From contig PAYZ01000009.1 in assembly GCA_002716085.1 (NCBI GenBank), forward strand, positions 91,768 to 155,767: DNA of 64,000 nucleotides, read 5' to 3'. Below are positions 43,950 through 52,563 of the stretch, piece after piece. Both the position numbers and the translations under genes were made by a program. Below the pieces are notes generated by a model that did no database searches, had not been told where the DNA came from, and saw nothing but the letters and a program-made list of their open reading frames with translations. This DNA comes from Methanobacteriota archaeon (GTDB lineage Archaea > Thermoplasmatota > Poseidoniia > Poseidoniales > Thalassarchaeaceae). Every line of letters starts with the position of its first letter. Position 1 is the stretch's first letter.

Positions 43950-44586
43950 TATTGTGAAATTTTCTGAAAACAACTTATTCATGAAGGAGAGCCCTTCTGG
44001 GAGGATGAAAGATATGGAGAAAGGGAGTGCAACAGACCCGAATGAGGATGAAAAGGGACCCTTTGAAGAAGAGACCGGTCTAAGAATCCTAGATATTCAA
44101 GATAGGAGGCCCATAGGTCATGAGGTCCAGTGTATTAGTGAGCCATCTTTGTTCATCCTTAGGACTAGGGTAACAGAAGTCACGGGGATTTCTGTAGGTG
44201 AAAGGGTGGATCTCCCATCAGGAAACATCGGAGCTTTGTCCGAGGTCCGGCTAAAGGATCTAAGCGGATCTTCACAACAGGAGTTAGTTGGTGCACTTTC
44301 AAACTCAATTAGAGAGGATCAGGATAGACACATATCATTCTACAATAGCGCAGGACCAATGTCACTGAAGTTCCACGCATTCCAATTATTGCCCGGAATT
44401 GGCAATTCAAAGGCGATCCAGATGGTCCAACAAAGAGGACTATCCGGATGGGCTACTTTTGAGGAAGTTGACGAGGCATGTGGTATTGAATCAGTCAGAC
44501 TGCTAGCTGAAAGGTACGTTAAGGAGATGGAGGATGTAGCCCAGACTCCCCGTTTACTTGATTTGCTAGTGCGGTCAGAGAAGTGA
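43939..44586 (+). CDS. DUF655 family RNA-associated protein
   Basis: 215 residues. The conserved core (about 50-215) has LDIQDRRPIGHEVQCI, a beta-barrel-like part (ISVGERVDLPSG), and a helix-hairpin-helix (LLPGIGNSKAIQMVQQRG) near the C-terminus. DUF655 genes sit between rpoF and ksgA in euryarchaea, suggesting an RNA-processing or ribosome-linked role. Start uncertain: 43939 overlaps rpoF by 11 bases; an ATG at 43981 (MKESPSGRM) is the alternative. Confidence 0.85.
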   Translation: MFSSIVKFSENNLFMKESPSGRMKDMEKGSATDPNEDEKGPFEEETGLRILDIQDRRPIGHEVQCISEPSLFILRTRVTEVTGISVGERVDLPSGNIGALSEVRLKDLSGSSQQELVGALSNSIREDQDRHISFYNSAGPMSLKFHAFQLLPGIGNSKAIQMVQQRGLSGWATFEEVDEACGIESVRLLAERYVKEMEDVAQTPRLLDLLVRSEK

Positions 44587-44587
44587 C

Positions 44588-45493
44588 ATGAATCCTCTGG
44601 AGAGCCTGGACACGCGACTTCTAGTAGATCTTCTTATGGACAGGATTGAACCCAGAAAATCACTAGGGCAGCATTATCTTATTGACGACGAGGTAATCGA
44701 AAGGACCTTGCAGATTTCAGCGGAGCAAGGAAGCCCAATTTCAGAAAATTCCCATGTCCTAGAGGTAGGTCCAGGACCAGGATCTCTGACATTGGCAATG
44801 CTCAAAAGGTCAGCAAGAATAACTGCAATTGAGATAGATGAGAAGTCTGTAAATCACTTGAACAGGGTATTTCGAGATAAGGCATGCAATCTAGAGATTA
44901 TCCAAGGCGATGCGCTTTCGATAGGTTGGCCCGAAGGGATTACTCATATGATTTCCAACATTCCATACCAGATTTCTAGCCCTATTCTCGATAGACTGAC
45001 AAAACTACATTCTTCATTACCAATCGAACTATCTATTCTCCTTGTGCAGGACGATTTCGCTCAAAGGATGGCAATGACATCTGCTCCCTACGACATTGGC
45101 CCTCTAGGGTTGAACCTGTGGCTCGACTTCGAAGTGGAAATTGACAAGAAAGTGGCACCACACTCATTCATACCATCCCCTAGGGTCAACTCCAGATTGG
45201 TTATACTTAGACCTGTAAAGAGGCCAGAGGTAGAGGGCATAAACAAGCAACTTTTCAGGATTTTAACCAAGCACTGCTTCTCGAACAGGAGGAGAAAGAT
45301 TAGCACTCTTCTGAAAAAAACTCCTTCTCGAATTTCAAGGGTTTCGGGTTGGCATAGGGAAAGGTGGGAATCGAGTACTTCCAAACTAATACAATCTGGA
45401 ATCCCAGAATTGGAAGAAGGATGGTATAATCTTAGGCCAGAAAATCTAGAGCCAGAAGATTGGGTCTCTATAGTTAGGAACATATCTTCATGA
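44588..45493 (+). CDS. ksgA: 16S rRNA dimethyladenosine transferase KsgA/Dim1
   Basis: 301 residues. SAM motifs are LGQHYLIDDEVI, VLEVGPGPGSLTLAML (motif I), IEIDEKSVNHL (motif II) and MISNIPYQISSPIL (motif IV, NxPY catalytic). It dimethylates two adjacent adenosines in the 3' helix of 16S rRNA, a late ribosome assembly step. The C-terminal helical domain (about 210-301) is present. It starts 1 base after the DUF655 stop. Confidence 0.93.
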   Translation: MNPLESLDTRLLVDLLMDRIEPRKSLGQHYLIDDEVIERTLQISAEQGSPISENSHVLEVGPGPGSLTLAMLKRSARITAIEIDEKSVNHLNRVFRDKACNLEIIQGDALSIGWPEGITHMISNIPYQISSPILDRLTKLHSSLPIELSILLVQDDFAQRMAMTSAPYDIGPLGLNLWLDFEVEIDKKVAPHSFIPSPRVNSRLVILRPVKRPEVEGINKQLFRILTKHCFSNRRRKISTLLKKTPSRISRVSGWHRERWESSTSKLIQSGIPELEEGWYNLRPENLEPEDWVSIVRNISS

Positions 45494-45593
45494 TTGCCTT
45501 GTCTAGCATATTGACATCGACTTGATAGGCCCCCACCCTCTCCGATGGGTAGGGCCGGAGTGCGATGTAGCCCGGTTCAGGGGAAGGGATGTA

Positions 45594-46682
45594 ATGGCGA
45601 AGAAGGACACCTATCTCGCTCTACTTCGGAGAGGGATTGATGAGACTACTGCCCAGATTCTAGCTGATGGCGGAATAAAGATTGGAGACCTGAAGAAGTT
45701 AGACGCCGAGACCCTGATCAATAATTACGGAATCAAGAAGGAAGTTGCCAACTCAGTACTTGATGCTGTAAAATCAGGCCCCAGATCTTCCAGCAGACAG
45801 AGGTTCCTAGCAGACGTACTTTCCGATGATAAGAAGAAGGTAGACAAGATTGAAGAGACCCGTTTCAAGAGGGAACAGAAGGACATCTACGCAGAACTTC
45901 AGGAGAAGAAAGAGCAGCTTAGGCTTGCAAGGGTCGAAGATTTCAGAAACAAGAAGCTTGTAATGAACCGCTTGGGCAAGACAATCGAGCTAATTGTGAA
46001 GTTGGAAAACAACCTTGACGACGAGTCAAAGGACGAACAGAGGTCCAAGCTCAGAGACCAGCTCGAGACAAGAGGACTTGAGGCCGCTAGGGATCACGAG
46101 ATGCTGGAACTATCTGGGACGCCACAAGACATAGTAGACTTCAGGAGAAAAATTGCACCTGTGCTTTGTCTCCATGCCTGTCCACATTGTGGCGAGGAAA
46201 TGGACCCCAGGGGGAGTAACATTATGGAAGGAACTTCGGACTTCTCATTTATCTGCTGGGACTGTGAGGAGGAGTTCCATGCCCCAATGGCTCAATCTGT
46301 CGAGGTAAGACTTGACAACGGTTCTAGAATTCAGATAAATCCAAAGATTAAACCTAGGATGCCTGTAATTAGAGCCCCAAGTAAGGCCAAAGCAGGCTCC
46401 ATTACGGACCTGATGAAGAGGGACCTAGAATCGGCAGGTGCATCAGCCGAGGAGTTGGAAGCAGCCTTGGAGGCCAGCTCCTTGACTGGGGTTCTAATGA
46501 GCATAGATGAGTGGATTGACCAGACCATTGCCGCAAAGGGATACATTCAGGCTCAGGAGGACAGAGAGGAATTCATTATCGCCACAGGAGCAGGTGCTAC
46601 AAAGTTCAACAAGTGGATGAAGAAAGCAGGCCTAGTTTTCAACAAGCAAACAGGTAGATGGACTAGATGGGAGGACCGGTGA
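45594..46682 (+). CDS. Hypothetical protein with N-terminal helix-hairpin-helix-like domain and central zinc ribbon
   Basis: About 362 residues from MAKKDTYLALLRRGIDETTA; a start at 45522 exists in the frame, but the sequence there looks non-coding. Residues about 5-60 look like a HhH/SAM-type helical domain (DGGIKIGDLKKLDAETLINNYG). Then comes a charged coiled-coil stretch, a zinc ribbon with CPHCGEEM and FICWDCEEEF (two CxxC), and a C-terminal helical part ending TGRWTRWEDR. This suggests nucleic-acid or ribosome binding. Family not recognised. It follows the ksgA cluster by about 100 bases. Confidence 0.7.
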   Translation: MAKKDTYLALLRRGIDETTAQILADGGIKIGDLKKLDAETLINNYGIKKEVANSVLDAVKSGPRSSSRQRFLADVLSDDKKKVDKIEETRFKREQKDIYAELQEKKEQLRLARVEDFRNKKLVMNRLGKTIELIVKLENNLDDESKDEQRSKLRDQLETRGLEAARDHEMLELSGTPQDIVDFRRKIAPVLCLHACPHCGEEMDPRGSNIMEGTSDFSFICWDCEEEFHAPMAQSVEVRLDNGSRIQINPKIKPRMPVIRAPSKAKAGSITDLMKRDLESAGASAEELEAALEASSLTGVLMSIDEWIDQTIAAKGYIQAQEDREEFIIATGAGATKFNKWMKKAGLVFNKQTGRWTRWEDR

Positions 46683-46689
46683 ATTCCGG

Positions 46690-46989
46690 ATGTCAGGAAA
46701 CCTCCCAGTTGTCAGATTCTTCCGCGGAAAACAAATAATCGGCTCTGCAAATGCTGAGCCAGAAACCCCTCTGGCAGAAGTTGCTGATCTTGCAGGAGTA
46801 ATAATTCCCACTAACTGCACTTCGGGAAACTGTGGAACTTGTCTAGCCAGACTTATTTCAGGTGATGTGGAAATTCCAAATCCTCTCCCGCCCGGATTGG
46901 ACGATTTTTTGGTCAATGAGGGAGGAATCCTCACATGTTGTTTGTTTGCTACCAGTGACTGTGACATTGACGTAATCCCTCCATTGTAG
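46690..46989 (+). CDS. 2Fe-2S ferredoxin (plant type)
   Basis: 99 residues. Cluster ligands are C-TSGN-C-GT-C (CX4CX2C) and the distal Cys in ILTCCLFA, the standard plant-type 2Fe-2S arrangement. The rest matches a beta-grasp fold (FFRGKQIIGSANAE, LISGDVEIP). It carries single electrons to or from unknown partners. It starts 7 bases after the HhH protein and is followed closely by a small membrane protein gene, so the three may be one operon. Confidence 0.9.
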   Translation: MSGNLPVVRFFRGKQIIGSANAEPETPLAEVADLAGVIIPTNCTSGNCGTCLARLISGDVEIPNPLPPGLDDFLVNEGGILTCCLFATSDCDIDVIPPL

Positions 46990-46997
46990 GTGATAGA

Positions 46998-47162
46998 TTG
47001 AGCTATTGGTCCGAACCAGATTTCCTGTTTTCTCTATCCATATCTGTGTTTGGAATCTCATTGATGTCATGGTGGCTATTCACTCGGATAATCCAGAAAC
47101 TCAAAGAGGTAGAGGAGCGGAACAATTGGGCGCCAACATTTGGTCCAACCGATGAAGAATAG
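46998..47162 (+). CDS. Small single-helix membrane protein (54 residues)
   Basis: A short open frame from TTG with AGGTGA 4 bases upstream, directly behind the ferredoxin gene. Translation gives an N-terminal LSYWSEPDFLFSLSIS, one transmembrane helix (about FLFSLSISVFGISLMSWWLF), a positively charged cytoplasmic segment (TRIIQKLKEVEE) and a short acidic end. The frame stays open for exactly the ferredoxin-MIP18 gap. No family recognised; it could be a membrane tether for the ferredoxin. Confidence 0.5.
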   Translation: MSYWSEPDFLFSLSISVFGISLMSWWLFTRIIQKLKEVEERNNWAPTFGPTDEE

Positions 47163-47165
47163 GTA

Positions 47166-47459
47166 CTACTCATTCACTGCCGCTGTCCATCTATCCGATT
47201 GAGGGATTCCCACAACCTGAATGATGCAACCTCGAACTCCCTTCTGCAGGTTAACTTCCGCTCTAAGTTTGATTAGGTCATCCAGGCAGGATGGACAATG
47301 TGGATGGTCTGGCTTTATCCAGAGCTCCACAATTCCCGAACTATCGATTTCCACTCCCTTCAGAATTGAAGAATCAACGATTGGCTTTCCATGGGGGTCG
47401 CTACGCTTTCTTAGAACTCTAGCAACGCTGCGATGAACCCCAGTAACACCATTTGCCAT
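47166..47459 (-). CDS. MIP18/DUF59-like Fe-S assembly protein
   Basis: 97 residues. RSVARVLRKRSDPHGKPIVDSSI, GIVELWIKPDHPHCPSCLDDL and VRGCIIQVVGIP follow the DUF59 pattern (an Asp-Pro helix end, a central CP motif and a final beta strand). Such proteins help deliver Fe-S clusters. The two Cys of CPSC could bind metal. It lies 1 base from the M24 peptidase gene downstream and is convergent with the small membrane protein. Confidence 0.6.
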   Translation of the reverse strand: MANGVTGVHRSVARVLRKRSDPHGKPIVDSSILKGVEIDSSGIVELWIKPDHPHCPSCLDDLIKLRAEVNLQKGVRGCIIQVVGIPQSDRWTAAVNE

Positions 47460-47460
47460 T

Positions 47461-48747
47461 TTACCACTCCTTTAGATATGGCAACTCTTCACCAGCAGTA
47501 AGGCATTTCATCCCCTCAGTGTTTCTTGCCCAAGTATCTTCAACTCCAATCGCTCCATCATCAAAAACCAGCTTTGGCTCTATTGCCATGACTCCACCGA
47601 ATTCTAGTTGTCTATCGAATCCTTTTGCCACCACTGGGGACTCATCCAACTCCAGTCCAACTGAATGACCTAGGAACTTAGCTTGGTTCGGGGGAACTCC
47701 CATTAGATTTACCCCATGTCCCATTTCTTGGGCTGCATCGATAGCAATTTCCCAAGCCTTGGAGCACTCATCTCCTCTTCCTAGGCTATATTTTACCAGT
47801 GAACTAATCTCCACCATGTCTTCCAACCTTTGCATCCATTCCTGTGAAAGGGAACCCGCACTGAACATCCTGGTGCAGTCAGAAACGTAACCTCTGTGGA
47901 CGTGAACAATATCGACAAGAACGGGCTGGCTTTCTTTGACCCTGGAAAATCCTGCACCAAGGGGAGAAATAGGACTCCCGCCAGTTCCACCTAAAGCCGC
48001 ATCAAAGTAAGATGGTACTCCTCCGGATCTTCCTGCTGCAATAACTACTCTATCGCAGTCCATTGGCCACTTCCTCATCCTAATCCTCCCACCAAAGCCT
48101 GATGATCTGCTAAGCTCCTCAGCAGCACCGGCCATCTCTAACTCACTTTTGCCAAGTCCCCCAAAATCGGCTATCAAATCGAACATTTGTCGATTTATCT
48201 CGCCACTCTCTCTAATTCTGGAAATCTCCCAATCCGACTTTTTCTCTCTTAATTCATACAAGATTCTAGAGCAGTCCGAACCAATCCCTCCAAGGCCGTT
48301 AATCTTCTGATGAATGAAATCTAGCCTACTACCTGGAACCTTTTCTCCTTGCATTGCAGGAACATTTGTACATCCTGCCTTTGCCAACGTTCCCTCTAGT
48401 TCAGCCATTCTAGGATGTGTTTCCGTAATGTGGGGAGAATCTCCCCCCCCTCCTTCAAAAATAGCCCTATCCAGAGATCTTCTAACCCAGTGGCGCGTCT
48501 CGATTCCAGAACCCTCAGACCCCAGAAGCAATGATGAATTCTGCCTTCCCCCTGTCAACCAATAAATCTCCACTGGATCCTCGATGAAAACCGACTGTGT
48601 CCCTTCTTCTGCAAGCTTCCGAGCAAGTCTTTTCTGCCTATCCTCCAACTCGGATACTGGGATTCTCCAATCCTCCCCCTCAGGTCCGGAGAGCAACGAG
48701 GAATCCCATGCCATATGTCCACTTGACTCGCCATAACAGAAAGGCAT
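47461..48747 (-). CDS. M24-family metallopeptidase (Xaa-Pro aminopeptidase-like)
   Basis: About 428 residues from MPFCYGESSGHMAW; the frame is open to 48948, but that stretch overlaps pgk and looks non-coding. Pita-bread metal ligands are VDIVHVHRGYVSDCTR (two Asp), GHSVGLELDE (His), MAIEPKLVF (Glu) and GVEDTWA (Glu). The N-terminal domain resembles prolidase-type regulatory domains. It removes N-terminal residues before proline. The start overlaps no promoter-like box; a divergent region with pgk is 65 bases. Confidence 0.85.
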   Translation of the reverse strand: MPFCYGESSGHMAWDSSLLSGPEGEDWRIPVSELEDRQKRLARKLAEEGTQSVFIEDPVEIYWLTGGRQNSSLLLGSEGSGIETRHWVRRSLDRAIFEGGGGDSPHITETHPRMAELEGTLAKAGCTNVPAMQGEKVPGSRLDFIHQKINGLGGIGSDCSRILYELREKKSDWEISRIRESGEINRQMFDLIADFGGLGKSELEMAGAAEELSRSSGFGGRIRMRKWPMDCDRVVIAAGRSGGVPSYFDAALGGTGGSPISPLGAGFSRVKESQPVLVDIVHVHRGYVSDCTRMFSAGSLSQEWMQRLEDMVEISSLVKYSLGRGDECSKAWEIAIDAAQEMGHGVNLMGVPPNQAKFLGHSVGLELDESPVVAKGFDRQLEFGGVMAIEPKLVFDDGAIGVEDTWARNTEGMKCLTAGEELPYLKEW

Positions 48748-48812
48748 TTTGGATATCTGAATCCATGAATTGAATCCAAAACGGCCAAAACCATCCTCTG
48801 CTTGGGAAAAGT

Positions 48813-50078
48813 GTGGAAGGGGTTCTGACCCTAGACGATGTCGACTTATCCGGGCGAACTGTTCTGTACAGGGTTGACGTAAACTCCCCACTGGAACCTT
48901 CCTCAGGAAAGCTGCTTGATGACGGTAGACTGCGTGCGATTGTGCCAACCCTCAGTCGCCTAAAATCATCAAGAGTGATTATCCTTGCCCACCAGTCCAG
49001 ACCCGGAAAATCTGACTTCACAGACATGTCTCCACACTGCGAAAGACTTTCTGAGATCATGGGAAAATCAATCACACTCATTCCAGACGTTTGTGGCGAT
49101 GCTGTCTTGGAAGAAATTGGAAAGATTCCGGAGGGGGAGATAATCTTCCTAGATAATGTCAGATCGAATGACGAAGAGTACGGAAAAATATACGATTCCA
49201 ACAAGCAGACCGAATCTACAGAAATAGTGTCTCGATTATCTGGAGTTTCGGATGTTTATGTCACTGATGCATTCGCTGCAGCACATAGAAGATCACCGAC
49301 TCTAACTGGATTCACAAACTCAATGCCTTGCATTGCTGGGACACTAATGGAAAGCGAGATCAGCAATCTCAGAATCGCCCTAAATGACCCTCCAAGGCCA
49401 TATCTTGCAATACTAGGGGGAGCCAAGTGCGATGATTCGGTTAGGGTAGCTCACAACCTTCTTTCCAAGGAAAAAGTCGACTACATTTCATTCGTCGGAG
49501 TTACTGGAAATTTGATGCTTTGGATTTCAGGCAAAGACATAGGGGAGAGAAACAAGGACTTCATCAGGAATACACTAGGGGGCCAATTCAATTCTGCCTG
49601 GGATGCAGGCAAGGGAATATTCTCAAATCACTCTGAGATGTTGCTTCTGCCAATAGATGTTGCAATCGAGTCGGATGGGGCAAGAGTGCCCTTGTCCATA
49701 GAAGACCTGCCCTCGGAGGACCCCATATACGATATAGGGATAGAGACCCTAAGGAAACTCTCTCCAATAGTCAAGGAAGCTGGCTGCATCCTCTGGAACG
49801 GACCGGCATCTTACTTCGAACATTCGGAGTTCGCATTTGGTACCATAGAGATCCTAAACATGTGTACTGAGACTGATGCAATGACAATTATCGGGGGCGG
49901 CCACACTAGTGCCCTAGTTAACAGCAGAGGGGTTTCGGATAAGGTAACTCATAACAGCACAGGGGGGGGCTCAACTATGTGCTTCCTATCAGGAGAACCA
50001 ATGCCAGTAATTGCTTCACTGAAGGAATCGTTCAAAAAATTCGGAGAGAGACTGTCTGATCTGGGTCTTAAATCCTGA
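48813..50078 (+). CDS. pgk: Phosphoglycerate kinase
   Basis: 421 residues, GTG start. Motifs are YRVDVNSPLEPSSGKLLDDGRLRAI, IILAHQSRPG, CILWNGPASYFEH and IIGGGHTSALV, the substrate and nucleotide sites of PGK. It makes ATP from 1,3-bisphosphoglycerate in glycolysis, or runs backwards in gluconeogenesis. The family's catalytic Arg and Lys residues (RVDVN, GGAKCDDS) are present. Its stop codon is directly followed by the tRNA-Thr gene on the opposite strand. Confidence 0.93.
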   Translation: MEGVLTLDDVDLSGRTVLYRVDVNSPLEPSSGKLLDDGRLRAIVPTLSRLKSSRVIILAHQSRPGKSDFTDMSPHCERLSEIMGKSITLIPDVCGDAVLEEIGKIPEGEIIFLDNVRSNDEEYGKIYDSNKQTESTEIVSRLSGVSDVYVTDAFAAAHRRSPTLTGFTNSMPCIAGTLMESEISNLRIALNDPPRPYLAILGGAKCDDSVRVAHNLLSKEKVDYISFVGVTGNLMLWISGKDIGERNKDFIRNTLGGQFNSAWDAGKGIFSNHSEMLLLPIDVAIESDGARVPLSIEDLPSEDPIYDIGIETLRKLSPIVKEAGCILWNGPASYFEHSEFAFGTIEILNMCTETDAMTIIGGGHTSALVNSRGVSDKVTHNSTGGGSTMCFLSGEPMPVIASLKESFKKFGERLSDLGLKS

Positions 50079-50155
50079 TGGAGCCACTGGGGAGATTCGA
50101 ACTCCCGGCCTTCTGATTACGAATCAGACGCTCTACCAGGCTAAGCTACAGTGGC
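50079..50155 (-). tRNA. tRNA-Thr (anticodon CGT)
   Basis: 77 bases on the minus strand, with CCA encoded at the 3' end. Acceptor stem GCCACTG pairs with CAGTGGC. D arm GCTTAG...GAGC and anticodon stem TCTGA/TCAGA enclose loop TTCGTAA, giving anticodon CGT (threonine, ACG). The T arm contains GTTCGAATC. No intron. The 3' end abuts the pgk stop codon. Confidence 0.95.
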
Positions 50156-50222
50156 AGCATCGCGCCCACCTTTGCTCTTGGCATAAGAGAATCGGTAAAG
50201 TAAATGAGAATGATTCCCGAAC

Positions 50223-51608
50223 TCACTGCAGCTTGTCAATATCTGCCAGATGGCCTATTCTTTCTTCTACGTCTGCGATTATTGAATCCAGAGTTTCATG
50301 ATCCCTGGCCTCAGCCCTCATTACTAGGATAGGCTCAGTGTTGCTGGGTCGGCAGAGATACCAACCTCCATCATATCTAACCCTCACACCATCGACACTG
50401 GAGAAATCCTTGTCTGAGAATGCTTCCATTACCGCTTCCATCACTTCCTCTCTTTTCCCAACCAGTGGGACCTTCCCTTCGTCTGTAGAAGGGTACTCTG
50501 GCATAAATGAAAATCTTTCAGAGAACACAACTCCACCTTGCTCGGGCGAAACATCCCGGCCAACTATTTCCATCAGTCTGGCAGCATTGTAGATTGCATC
50601 GTCAAAGCCATCCCAGTGGTCATTCATGAAGAAATGACCAGACATCTCTCCCGCCATTGGCGAACTAGGATTGTTTCTAAGCTCCATTTTCATGAAAGTA
50701 TGTCCAGTCCTAACCATCTTCGGAATCCCTCCCGATTGTAGAATAGCCTCCTCCAAAGCCATACTGCATTTCACATCATAGAATATCGTCCTTTCTTCAT
50801 CAGTTGCGTGTTCATCGACTTTAGCAAGAACATCTTTGACAAAGAGGGCCATTAACCGATCCGGGTGAATGAATCTGCCCTTCTCGTCCACCACACCAAG
50901 TCGATCACCATCGCCATCCATCCCAATGCCGAACTCAGCGCCATGCTCGATCACGGCCTTTCCTAGATCTAGCATGTTCTTCTGACGAGTTGGATCTGGT
51001 GGATGGTTTGGAAACGAGCTATCCCAGTCACAGAAAATTGGAATCACATCAACACCAAGGCTTTCCAGAGTTCTCAAGGCAAGTGGCCCTGGAACTGCAT
51101 TTCCACAATCCAGAACCACCCTGATGTCCCTTTCCGGCTTACCAACACTGCCTACCACCGAATCGATATAGGAGTCCTCATAGTCATCCCTGACCTCTAG
51201 AGAACCATCTCCAACTCTGAAATCCCCAGACTCGAAAGTTCTCCTAATGTCTTGTAGCTCCTCCCCTCCGAGAGGCCTCTTTCCATGGCAGATCTTGAAA
51301 CCGTTGTATTCGGGAGGATTATGGCTTGCAGTGATAGCCACTGCAACATCAACGGGAAGGTCTACCGTCGATCTGTATAGTACACCCGTAGTAGAGATTC
51401 CCAAATCTAGAACATCCGCTCCAGCTGACATCAAACCACGAACGAACGCCTCGTGATAGGAAGGACTTGAGTCTCTGATGTCCCTGACAACAGAAACACA
51501 ATCAGCATCTAGATGAGTTGCAATGGCCTTCCCCAGACGATTGGCGAATTCGACGTCCAACTCCTCTCCAACTATCCCTCTAATGTCGTAGGCCTTGAAA
51601 ACGCTCAT
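50223..51608 (-). CDS. Phosphomannomutase/phosphoglucomutase
   Basis: 461 residues of the alpha-D-phosphohexomutase family. Active-site Ser loop ITASHNPPEYNG, metal loop GMDGDGDRLG, sugar loop GEMSGHFFMND and phosphate loop RPSNTEPILVMRAEA are all intact. It interconverts 6-phospho and 1-phospho sugars for glycan precursor synthesis. Specificity for mannose or glucose is not decided by sequence. No close operon partner; the 67 bases upstream of the tRNA show nothing notable. Confidence 0.93.
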   Translation of the reverse strand: MSVFKAYDIRGIVGEELDVEFANRLGKAIATHLDADCVSVVRDIRDSSPSYHEAFVRGLMSAGADVLDLGISTTGVLYRSTVDLPVDVAVAITASHNPPEYNGFKICHGKRPLGGEELQDIRRTFESGDFRVGDGSLEVRDDYEDSYIDSVVGSVGKPERDIRVVLDCGNAVPGPLALRTLESLGVDVIPIFCDWDSSFPNHPPDPTRQKNMLDLGKAVIEHGAEFGIGMDGDGDRLGVVDEKGRFIHPDRLMALFVKDVLAKVDEHATDEERTIFYDVKCSMALEEAILQSGGIPKMVRTGHTFMKMELRNNPSSPMAGEMSGHFFMNDHWDGFDDAIYNAARLMEIVGRDVSPEQGGVVFSERFSFMPEYPSTDEGKVPLVGKREEVMEAVMEAFSDKDFSSVDGVRVRYDGGWYLCRPSNTEPILVMRAEARDHETLDSIIADVEERIGHLADIDKLQ

Positions 51609-51694
51609 GCATATTACTCCTGTAAGCTCACCTAATTATTATCCATAATGAAAATTACTTTACGTAATTTTCTTACGATTTAGATGAGAATATT

Positions 51695-52111
51695 TCATAT
51701 AAAAGCCTCTTCCAATTCAGCAGGTAAATCTGTCCTATAATCTCCAGAATTCCTCACAGCTTCACATACTATCTCAACCAATGCTCCAAGAGGAAGTTTT
51801 GCTGGAGAATAAGCTGCTCTGGCCGGAGGAATTGTGTCTCCAAGCCATTCTCCATAAATCTCATTAATTTTCGAATAATAGTCAATATCTGCCATCAGTA
51901 TTGTTACTTTAACCAAATCAGCCTTTGAACTGTTTGAGGCTGCCAACAGGTCATCAATTTTTGTTAGAGTGCCCCTAGTCTGTGACTCGATGTCATCTCC
52001 GGAATCCACATCAACTTGCCCCGAAAGCCAGATGTGGTCTCCAGATACAATTCCGGGGCTGTATGGACCGAACTTGATTCCTCCGGTATCAATCTTCAAC
52101 TTCCTGCTCAT
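51695..52111 (-). CDS. ridA: RidA (YjgF/UK114) family protein
   Basis: 138 residues. Family features are FGPYSPGIVSGDHIWLSGQV, DLVKVTILMADIDYYSKINEIY, and PPARAAYSPAKLPLGALVEIVCEA with the conserved Arg and Glu of the imine deaminase site. RidA removes reactive enamines and imines from PLP enzymes, such as threonine dehydratase. It is the last gene of a minus-strand run with the Nudix and cis-prenyltransferase genes. Confidence 0.88.
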   Translation of the reverse strand: MSRKLKIDTGGIKFGPYSPGIVSGDHIWLSGQVDVDSGDDIESQTRGTLTKIDDLLAASNSSKADLVKVTILMADIDYYSKINEIYGEWLGDTIPPARAAYSPAKLPLGALVEIVCEAVRNSGDYRTDLPAELEEAFI

Positions 52112-52140
52112 GGTGGTCCTAAGGGGTATTGGGTATAGCC

Positions 52141-52563
52141 TTACTTGCGAAGTTGCTCCACTATCTCCATATGGTCTCCGGCCAGATCCTCTGACCCTAG
52201 ATCATCAAGACTCAACCACTGAGCATCCGATGCGTCATCCCCAGCATTTGGTATTGCAGCTTCATCAACTTCGACTAGGTAGAATATTGATATCACATGC
52301 TTTCTAGGATCACGCCGTGGGTCCCCATTAACTGAAAATAACTCTGGATTTCTACCTTCAAGCCCTGTCTCTTCCAACAGCTCTCGTAATACTGCATCCT
52401 CCGGATCCTCCCCGTAGTCAACAAATCCCCCAGGAAATGCCAGCCTGTCTTTCCAGGGGGCAAACTTCCTCCTGATAAGAAGAACCTGAGTACCTTGTTC
52501 GCTCTCCCTAAGTGATATGGCATCCACGGCCAGCGATGGATTCCTAAATTCTTCACCCGCCAT
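52141..52563 (-). CDS. Nudix hydrolase
   Basis: 140 residues. The Nudix box is intact: GGFVDYGEDPEDAVLRELLE followed by ETGL (Gx5Ex7REUxEExGU). The FPGGFVDYGE start and flanking strands are typical of small NTP or nucleoside-diphosphate-X pyrophosphohydrolases. Substrate unknown. It overlaps the end of uppS by 11 bases and is followed by ridA 29 bases later, so the three are probably one transcript. Confidence 0.9.
   Translation of the reverse strand: MAGEEFRNPSLAVDAISLRESEQGTQVLLIRRKFAPWKDRLAFPGGFVDYGEDPEDAVLRELLEETGLEGRNPELFSVNGDPRRDPRKHVISIFYLVEVDEAAIPNAGDDASDAQWLSLDDLGSEDLAGDHMEIVEQLRK

Noticed and set aside
48748-48948. Upstream extension of the M24 peptidase frame
   Set aside because: It overlaps the pgk start on the other strand and the translation does not resemble a peptidase N-terminus.
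50156-50222. Possible second tRNA or small RNA between tRNA-Thr and the phosphohexomutase gene
   Set aside because: No cloverleaf or conserved element could be drawn in these 67 bases.
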